From Kiritimatiellia bacterium (GTDB lineage Bacteria; Verrucomicrobiota; Kiritimatiellia; RFP12; DVOR01): 44,431 nt of DNA. Location: positions 1-44,431 of the forward strand of contig JAFYWN010000010.1 in the NCBI GenBank assembly GCA_017558005.1, read 5' to 3'. A model generated the notes under the pieces. That model had not been told where the DNA came from. It was given only the letters and a program-made list of their open reading frames with translations, and ran no database searches. Made by a program: the position numbers and the translations under genes. Positions 18,076 through 23,770 of the stretch are shown in pieces. Each line of letters begins with the position of its first letter. Within the stretch, counting starts at the first letter, position 1.

Positions 18076-18365
18076 GCAAAAAAGACAAAGTCTTTTAAGT
18101 CTAAAAGAAGACAAAGCATGGAAAGGAAAACGTGATTTTACTTCAATCAATTGTCAAAAGCAGCAAAGCATTCAAAAAAGAAGGATGCTTAATAAGGTAA
18201 AACAAAAGAGGATTCATAAAAGCAAAGAAAGAATAAAAAACAAAGAATGTGAGGAAATGAAATTTGCTACAGTTAAGTCAATAAAGATTAAGTTAAGAGA
18301 ACTAAAATGATGAATGAAAAAAATCTATGCCTGGGAGAGTGTATGGTTAACTTTGACTGTTTCTG

Positions 18366-18851
18366 TTATCTACAACCAAATAAATTTAAATGAGTTAATA
18401 GTAGTAGGGCTGTAGATAATTCAAATAACTCGGATTCATGATTGAAGTTTGAGTGAGTTATGCATTTTTTTCCTGTTGATGACGTGAAGATGAATTGTTG
18501 ATAAGTGTTCAAAAAGGGGTAAAAAGAAAGATAAAAACCTAAAAGTATGTTGATAACTCGCCCTTTTTCAACAGTTTTTCAAGGAGTTATCAACAAGTTA
18601 TCAACAACTTTGAAGATTTTGCTTCTTTTCATTCATTTTTCATCCTTTTCTTTTCTGGCACTTTCTGAAATGGTTTTAAATAGTTTTATATTTTTGTAAT
18701 AAACTGCTTATTTTCAATGAGTTATTTAGTTTTTATAAATTATCCTCTCTTTATAAGTTCTTCTTTTTTCAATACATTATTTTTACTGTTTTTTTCTTAT
18801 TTTTACCTCTTTTCATCAGGTTATCAAGGAGTTATCAACAAGTTATCAACA
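18366..18851. other. Candidate origin of replication (oriC) with DnaA-box cluster B
   Basis: This gene-free segment lies between dnaA and dnaN. It has six exact TTATCAACA boxes: plus strand at 18587, 18598, 18832 and 18843, and minus strand at 18496 and 18548. There are also two TTATCTACA boxes (18366, and minus 18411). The same 28-bp unit, CAAGGAG plus two boxes 11 bp apart, occurs at 18580-18607 and 18825-18852. It brackets about 220 bp of very AT-rich DNA (18610-18820), a good DNA-unwinding element. Box pairs facing an AT-rich element are the usual bacterial origin design. Cluster C upstream of dnaA is the alternative. Confidence 0.65.
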
Positions 18852-19096
18852 ATTTGTTAACAACTCATGGATTTTGATATTTCTTTTTTAGTGTATGAAA
18901 AAAGAATACTTTATTGAGAGTGGACTTTAAATTGATGAAAAGTGGGTGTAATTTGACCGTAGTTATGAACAAATGGAGAGGAGTGATTTTCAACATGCTC
19001 CAGGATGAAGCAATCGAAGTGTAAAATTTTGGACTGTTATTTTTAGAGAGGATGAAGTTATTGTATGACGGGAGGGTCTAGATATAGAAGAAAAAT
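18852..19096. other. Gene-free flank of oriC
   Basis: AT-rich sequence between cluster B and the terminator at 19097. I see no gene, no further DnaA box and no clear promoter. Confidence 0.35.
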
Positions 19097-19149
19097 AAAA
19101 GCGCTTTGATGAGGAGACCGAGTCAATCCTACGCACTCAAAGCGCTTTT
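19097..19149 (-). terminator. Long-loop terminator of the HTH repeat-protein gene
   Basis: AAAAGCGCTTTGA pairs with TCAAAGCGCTTTT across a 27-base loop, about 60 bases past the stop at 19208. The perfect 13-bp stem may also insulate oriC from transcription. Confidence 0.65.
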
Positions 19150-19207
19150 AAAAGGGATCTATTTAAAAAGGGGTAATCGTGTAAGAAGATAAAGGAGTTG
19201 ATTGATG

Positions 19208-19927
19208 TCAAAGGAGCTGTTGATCAAATTTAGCTAAGACTTCATTGATTTTGCTGACATCGTAGATTTTTTCATTGATGCAGTATTCAATCAAAATATC
19301 ACGCTTACTACTGTGTGTCAGGGTGTACCCTGCTTTTTCAATAAGACACTTGGTTTCAGAAAAATCGAGTTTTAATGCGATGGAGAGTGCGATGGCAGCA
19401 TCACGCGGTGGATTTTTAGTTGAGTTTGAGATCAACTTTGAATAGTAACGTTTATCCATCCCGGCGCGTTTGTATACTTCTGGTGGCGTAAAATGTTTTT
19501 GATTCAGATATTTGAAGAAGTGTGTATAAAAGGGTTCTTCTTTGTATTCGTGAATCAAAGACATCGCACGTTCAAAAGAGAGAGGGTATTTGTTATCTCT
19601 TTCAATGTCGGGCATGCTAACGCTGTAACGCGTTTCAGAAGTAATACTGAAACGTACACCTGAAGTAATACTGTATCGACAATTGTCTTCTGCTTTCGTT
19701 TTTTCGCAGGGTGTGGGTTTTTCTTCAACAGGCGCTTTTGCTTCAACAGGCGCTTTTGCTTCAACCGGTGCTTTTTCCTGAGCAGGAGCTGGAGAAAGGG
19801 GCGTGAACTGTTGATCCAGGTAGAGTTGAGCCTTTTCCAGAATCGCTTTAAATTGAAGTTGTTCTGCTTGGATTTGCGCCGCTGTTTTGTGGTTTTTCTT
19901 AAAAAGCGCACGAATGAAATTAAACAT
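19208..19927 (-). CDS. HTH-domain protein with Pro-Val-Glu and R-[YF]-S repeats
   Basis: A 239-residue protein in three parts. Residues 1-45 are basic and helical. Residues 48-75 hold three KAPVEA-type units, an 18-bp DNA repeat. Residues 84-107 hold three 8-residue units: RYSITSGV, RFSITSET, RYSVSMPD. The C-terminal ~120 residues match a widespread Cro/C1-like domain (RDAAIALSIALKLDFSETKCLIEKAGY, then IEYCINEKIYDVSKINEVL). That domain often occurs at the end of multidomain bacterial proteins with kinase, VWA or phosphatase modules. The RxS repeats could be phosphorylation targets (inference). A good ribosome site and an extended -10 precede it. Confidence 0.75.
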   Translation of the reverse strand: MFNFIRALFKKNHKTAAQIQAEQLQFKAILEKAQLYLDQQFTPLSPAPAQEKAPVEAKAPVEAKAPVEEKPTPCEKTKAEDNCRYSITSGVRFSITSETRYSVSMPDIERDNKYPLSFERAMSLIHEYKEEPFYTHFFKYLNQKHFTPPEVYKRAGMDKRYYSKLISNSTKNPPRDAAIALSIALKLDFSETKCLIEKAGYTLTHSSKRDILIEYCINEKIYDVSKINEVLAKFDQQLL

Positions 19928-19963
19928 CTTTTACTCCTTTAACAATGACTGTACAACGCAATG

Positions 19964-19969
19964 AGTGTA
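19964..19969 (-). promoter_or_regulatory. Extended -10 promoter of the HTH repeat-protein gene
   Basis: The minus strand reads TGTTACACT (TGn plus TACACT), 37 bases before the ATG. Confidence 0.45.
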
Positions 19970-20075
19970 ACATATCACGCTTAATGAGACAATCACTTCA
20001 TCTCAAAAACGCCTCAAACGGTCGCCCTTTAGGCGACTTTTGCGTTGTAAAATGAGTGTGGGAAGAGGAGTTTGT

Positions 20076-20081
20076 TATATT
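20076..20081 (+). promoter_or_regulatory. Extended -10 promoter of the SLOG gene
   Basis: TTTGTTATATTTGC: TGn plus TATATT, 40 bases before the ATG at 20121. Confidence 0.45.
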
Positions 20082-20120
20082 TGCAGCAAAAATTAAAACA
20101 ATGGAATACTGGAGCTGCTT

Positions 20121-20483
20121 ATGAATCGTGTTGTGAAATTGGCGATTGTTGGATCGCGGACGTTTACGGATTATGATAAGGTTAAAGAGACTGTACTCAA
20201 ATTGTTTGACCAGGAGGTATTAGCAGAGATTGTCTCGGGTGGGGCAACGGGCGCTGATTCACTTGCAGAGCAATTAGCAGATGAATTAGGACTTTCATTA
20301 ACGGTTTTTTCTGCGGAGTGGCAACGCTATGGACGCAGTGCTGGACCGGTGCGGAATCGTAAAATTGTGAAGTATGCTGATTTTGTACTTGCCTTTGCCG
20401 CCGCTACTTCCCGTGGAACCGCAAATACGGTATCAATTTGTAAAAAGATGGGAAAGCCTTATCTCATTATTCCGATTGATTAA
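20121..20483 (+). CDS. SLOG-family protein (DUF2493 / YspA-like)
   Basis: A 120-residue single-domain Rossmann protein of the SLOG superfamily. Motifs are IVGSRTF (9-15), SGGATGAD (39-46) and WQRYGRSAGPVRN near 67-79, typical of DUF2493. SLOG domains bind nucleotides or nucleotide-derived ligands and occur in DprA, LOG enzymes and many conflict systems. GGAG lies before the ATG. It is a lone gene with its own promoter and terminator in the accessory zone between dnaA and dnaN. No partner effector is visible next to it. Confidence 0.88.
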   Translation: MNRVVKLAIVGSRTFTDYDKVKETVLKLFDQEVLAEIVSGGATGADSLAEQLADELGLSLTVFSAEWQRYGRSAGPVRNRKIVKYADFVLAFAAATSRGTANTVSICKKMGKPYLIIPID

Positions 20484-20520
20484 GGAATTGCTTTGAGCTT
20501 TAAGAGAACTGTATTTTAAA

Positions 20521-20567
20521 AAAACATCGCGCTCGTCAGATTGGATTGATGAGTGCGATTTGTTTTA
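20521..20567 (+). terminator. Terminator of the SLOG gene
   Basis: AAAACA-CGC-CTC-TCA pairs imperfectly with TGA-GAG-GCG-TGTTTT around an eight-base loop, 40 bases after the stop. The A and T ends let it work both ways. Confidence 0.6.
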
Positions 20568-20621
20568 AGGGAATGGATACTTAAGATGATTACTTTTTCT
20601 CTTAAGTAAGGTAGTGAATAG

Positions 20622-21065
20622 TTACTTTGAGATAACGTAGGAGCCGGTGCCTAATGTGGTGTTGAGGTCTAAACAGTTATGGATGAAGGCTTCCCAACAT
20701 CCCCACTCGATTGGCGCAGCATTACAGCCGCAGCTCCGATGTGCTATACCATCTTCGTGTGCGACCATTTGCCACACAAAGTTTTTGTGTTCAATATCAA
20801 TCGCACGATAGACTGGATTCCATTCTGTAAATGCACAGGTTTTTAAATATGGTAGCACAAAGTATTCCCAATTCTGTTTTGAGAATTTGAGTTTCACCTC
20901 CAGTGTTTCGCCAGAAAGATAGTATTTGCGACGACGATAGCGAAGCTGCTGTTTTGCTACTTCATCAATAGCATCCACGCACCGATTACTCCTACAGTTT
21001 ATCATAAATTTTCGCACTACCCGTAGCTCCAAATCAATCGGAGAATCATTTCGTTCGCCACACAT
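20622..21065 (-). CDS. Unrecognised protein
   Basis: About 147 residues from the ATG at 21065 (MCGERNDSPIDLELRV...). The frame is open further upstream, but that part lies in hairpin repeats and is not credible as protein. The body is rich in aromatic residues and cysteines (CGCNAAPIEWGCWEAFIHNC) with a basic RYRRRKYY patch. I recognise no family. No ribosome binding site is seen before the ATG. It could be a small accessory gene or a degraded one. Confidence 0.45.
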   Translation of the reverse strand: MCGERNDSPIDLELRVVRKFMINCRSNRCVDAIDEVAKQQLRYRRRKYYLSGETLEVKLKFSKQNWEYFVLPYLKTCAFTEWNPVYRAIDIEHKNFVWQMVAHEDGIAHRSCGCNAAPIEWGCWEAFIHNCLDLNTTLGTGSYVISK

Positions 21066-21098
21066 GGGATTGTAAAGCTTTAAAAATATTGAGCAATT

Positions 21099-21151
21099 GC
21101 CCGAAGGTACGGTTCGGGTTGCGCGCATCCATGCGCGCTGCGTCAAGACGC
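21099..21151. repeat. Three consecutive GC-rich hairpins
   Basis: CCCGAA/TTCGGG (21100-21118), the near-perfect palindrome GCGCGCAT-cc-ATGCGCGC (21121-21138) and GCGTC-aa-GACGC (21140-21151) follow one another. They stand out against AT-rich surroundings, as mobile palindromic repeats do. Confidence 0.65.
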
Positions 21152-21275
21152 GCTTCTATCCCTATAATTCCTCCACAGAGTGTGACCGAGCATTCAACCG
21201 CAAGAGCGCGGAGCGAGCGAACTTTTTTAGTCAATAGATGGGCTATGGTGAAGCCTAAAACAAGTCTTACCTCTG

Positions 21276-21384
21276 TTGAAACCCAATGGATTTAATTTTG
21301 AAATCCAATGGATTTGATTTTGAAATCCAATGGATTTGATGTTGAAACCCAATGGGTTTGACTTTAGAATCCAATGGGTTTATT
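21276..21384. repeat. Five-unit 22-bp tandem array of palindromes
   Basis: CCAATGG occurs at 21283, 21305, 21327, 21349 and 21371, exactly 22 bp apart. Each sits in a 15-bp inverted repeat AAAYCCAATGGRTTT. Units 2 and 3 read AAATCCA/TGGATTT and unit 4 reads AAACCCA/TGGGTTT, so both arms changed together. The period is not a multiple of three, so it is not coding. Two helical turns per unit put all sites on one face, as in protein-binding iterons. It lies just past the dnaA terminator. Confidence 0.85.
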
Positions 21385-21450
21385 GCTTTAATCCTGCGCA
21401 CTTCATTTACAAAGACGCAACTTATTCAGTGTAATCTTGCGTTTGAATAT

Positions 21451-21485
21451 AAAAAAATCGGACATCACAAAAGTGACATCCGATG
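21451..21485 (-). terminator. Terminator of dnaA
   Basis: ATCGGA...CAC-aaaa-GTG...TCCGAT with inner mismatches. The minus-strand read ends in seven T, 23 bases after the dnaA stop. Confidence 0.75.
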
Positions 21486-21507
21486 AAGGAGGTGAGAAGA
21501 GAAAGAA

Positions 21508-22920
21508 TTAATCTTCGCGTCTTTCGAGTTCGCTGATGCTGCGACCTAATTCAGAGATGATACTCTTAAGTGCGGTGACAATTTTCGTATCATTGCTCTT
21601 ATAGAGTTCATTAATCACATTACAGGCGTGTAATGCAGTGGCGTGACTGCGATTGAAGCTGTGGCCAAGTTCTGTAGCAGAGCAATCGGTAAACTTTCTG
21701 CAGAGGAAGATGGCGACTTGGCGCGGGATGGCGATGTGCTGTTCGCGGCTCTTACCATTGAGATCTGCCATGGAGATATTGTAAAAATCGCAGACTGCTT
21801 TCTGGATATCGTGACAGGTCAATTTAACAATGGAGTCCTCTTGCGCAATGAAATTCTTCAAAACGCTCTTTTCAAGGACTTCAACTGTTACAGCAGAGGA
21901 CATATTTGCAGGGAACATACGTGCGTAGTTGACCGTGCAGGAGAGCGCACCTTCGAGGGCTCGTACGCTACTGGTGACCTTTTGAGCAATAAAGTCTAAT
22001 ACTTCAGGATTTAGGGTGATTCCAGGAATGGAACGCAACTTCATCATTAAGATATTGAGACGTGTTTCGTAGGCAGGCATATCAACGTCTGCACAAATAC
22101 CGCTCTCAAAACGACTCACGAGACGATCCATCAATTCAGGAATTTCTTTAGGAGCACGGTCAGAAGTCATCACAATTTGATGATGGTTGTCTTTAAGGGC
22201 ATTAAAAATGTTAAAGAATTCGTCCTGAAGACCCTTCTTCCCTGCCATAAATTGGATATCGTCAACGAGAAGGATGTCGACCGAACGGAATTTTTGGCGG
22301 AAGGTTTCCTTATTAGCATCACTGGTCCAGGAACGCACATACTCATTGAGTAAGTTTTCACTGGTTGTGTAAAGAATTGAAAGAGAGGGATTAATCTTCT
22401 TAGCCAGGTTACCAATCGCATGCATCAAGTGCGTTTTACCGACACCAGTAGGCCCATAAAGGAAGAGCGGATTCGTGCGATTGACATCGTCGCCAGGCTT
22501 AGTGGCGACGTAACGCGCCATGGTCACTGGAAATTGGTTACTTGGACCCTCAACAAAGGAGTCAAAGGTCATTTCGGGTAAAACCGTTTCAGCACCAGAT
22601 TTAGAACTGGCAGCAACGCTATTATCTATGGTAAGTGCTGGGACAATCGGCTGTGGATTGACAAAGCGGAGTTCAATGCCATCTGGTGCATCGGCCGCCT
22701 TTAAGGCATTTTCAATAAAGAAGGAAAACTTCATTAAGAGCAATTTACCATCTTTATCTTCCGGAAGTTCAACAGTTAAAACCTGATTTTCAAGTGAAAT
22801 ACCACGGCTTTCCATACCAAAGTGGTTCATCACGGTTAATTCAGATAACTCTTCAATCAAATGCGTTAAGACACGTTTCCATAATGTGTCAGCAGCCAAA
22901 TTAAAAATGTCGTTTGCCAT
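21508..22920 (-). CDS. dnaA: Chromosomal replication initiator DnaA
   Basis: A 470-residue initiator: N-terminal domain I (1-80), a short linker, and AAA+ domain III with Walker A GPTGVGKT (156-163), Walker B ILLVDDIQ (216-223) and the arginine finger in LVSRFESG (R270). Domain IV is about 365-470. I chose the ATG at 22920 (MANDIFNLAADTLW), which matches the usual N-terminus. Domain IV is unusual. The DHTTV motif that reads the DnaA box in E. coli is S425-H-A-T-A here, with one residue deleted before it. The equivalents of E. coli Leu422 and Pro423 are A415 and T416. The arginine equivalent to R399 is kept (R392). This parallels the TTATCAACA boxes nearby. Confidence 0.97.
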   Translation of the reverse strand: MANDIFNLAADTLWKRVLTHLIEELSELTVMNHFGMESRGISLENQVLTVELPEDKDGKLLLMKFSFFIENALKAADAPDGIELRFVNPQPIVPALTIDNSVAASSKSGAETVLPEMTFDSFVEGPSNQFPVTMARYVATKPGDDVNRTNPLFLYGPTGVGKTHLMHAIGNLAKKINPSLSILYTTSENLLNEYVRSWTSDANKETFRQKFRSVDILLVDDIQFMAGKKGLQDEFFNIFNALKDNHHQIVMTSDRAPKEIPELMDRLVSRFESGICADVDMPAYETRLNILMMKLRSIPGITLNPEVLDFIAQKVTSSVRALEGALSCTVNYARMFPANMSSAVTVEVLEKSVLKNFIAQEDSIVKLTCHDIQKAVCDFYNISMADLNGKSREQHIAIPRQVAIFLCRKFTDCSATELGHSFNRSHATALHACNVINELYKSNDTKIVTALKSIISELGRSISELERRED

Positions 22921-22965
22921 CGTGTTCCACACTTTTCTCTTTATCGAACAGATCATCAATCGCAA

Positions 22966-23097
22966 TGTTCAACTAACAAAAAAATGATTAATTTTTAACT
23001 TAATCAAGGGATTCAAATTAAAGCGTTGATAATCAAATCAAAACACCATTATTATGACACCAAAAAAAGCGAATGTCTACCATTCTTTATAGACATT
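22966..23097. other. dnaA upstream region
   Basis: AT-rich DNA upstream of dnaA, likely holding its promoter; I could not fix a single -10. TGTTCCAC, half of the parS-like palindrome, lies at about 22923-22930, at the dnaA start. Confidence 0.35.
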
Positions 23098-23217
23098 TTA
23101 TCAACAAGTTATCAACAAGTTGTCTTCGAAATAAGATATTGAAAAATCAATCAAACAATCTTAAAAATAAAAGTTATCTACAACCTGTTGATAACTTTTT
23201 TTTCAAATTGTTGATAA
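23098..23217. repeat. DnaA-box-like cluster C upstream of dnaA
   Basis: Four exact TTATCAACA boxes (plus 23098 and 23109; minus 23186 and 23209) and one TTATCTACA (23174). The first two are 11 bp apart in the same arrangement as in cluster B. Its place about 180 bp upstream of dnaA suits autoregulation of dnaA or a second origin module. Confidence 0.7.
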
Positions 23218-23740
23218 CTTTTTGGGTAAAACCGAATTTTTCATCATTTTCTTCCCTGTTTTTTGTTCTTTAGTTATTGATAATTCATGAATTTATAGAG
23301 AGGAAGAAGGCGGGTGAGAAAAACTTTTAAAAAAAGTGAAGAAACCAAGGCATTAGTGGGATAATTTTTGTTTCGTATAGCGAGGAAGAAAAGGAAAATG
23401 GATGAACAAAGGGAAAAAGTGCCGTGGAATAAAAATTAAAATCAATCACCGATATAGTTTTTAACCCAATAATCCTGGCACCTGCATGCGTGGAACAAAG
23501 ATTGAAATCAATCACCAAGGGATCTTTTATCCATCAGTCTCACTCAACGTTTTGAGATTCATTTCTGGTAATAAATCAAACTAAATGGTAAGAAGCTCAA
23601 GTAGAGGGTAGATTTCCCTACCTCAGAAACGCGCTTTAATTTTGGTGGAATAGCCTTTGAATTTCACCTATAGTCGCATAAAAGATTTAATCTTTTCGTT
23701 AATTGTGGAACAAAAGTGAATACGCGCCCGCGCGTGTATG
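23218..23740. other. Gene-free region between dnaA and mnmG with a 28-bp direct repeat
   Basis: A 28-bp sequence starting CGTGGAAYAAARATTRAAAT occurs at 23423-23450 and 23489-23516 with 25 of 28 bases identical. The copies are exactly 66 bp apart, the same period as the parS-like sites in mnmG. Each starts with the right half of that palindrome (CGTGGAA). Another half (GTGGAACA) lies at 23705-23712. No gene is seen. Confidence 0.5.
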
Positions 23741-23743
23741 TGT

Positions 23744-23749
23744 TATAAT
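23744..23749 (+). promoter_or_regulatory. Extended -10 promoter of mnmG
   Basis: TGTGTTATAATTTGG: TGn directly before a consensus TATAAT, 21 bases upstream of the ATG. No -35 match. Confidence 0.6.
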
Positions 23750-23770
23750 TTGGCAATCTAAGGAAGTGAG

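Noticed and set aside
21066..21146. N-terminal extension of the unknown protein at 20622
   Set aside because: The frame is open, but the sequence is part of a GC-rich hairpin cluster, so the start was placed downstream.
23423..23516. Two-repeat CRISPR-like array (28-bp repeat, 38-bp gap)
   Set aside because: Only two repeats with three mismatches, no cas genes and no leader. The parS half-site explanation fits better.
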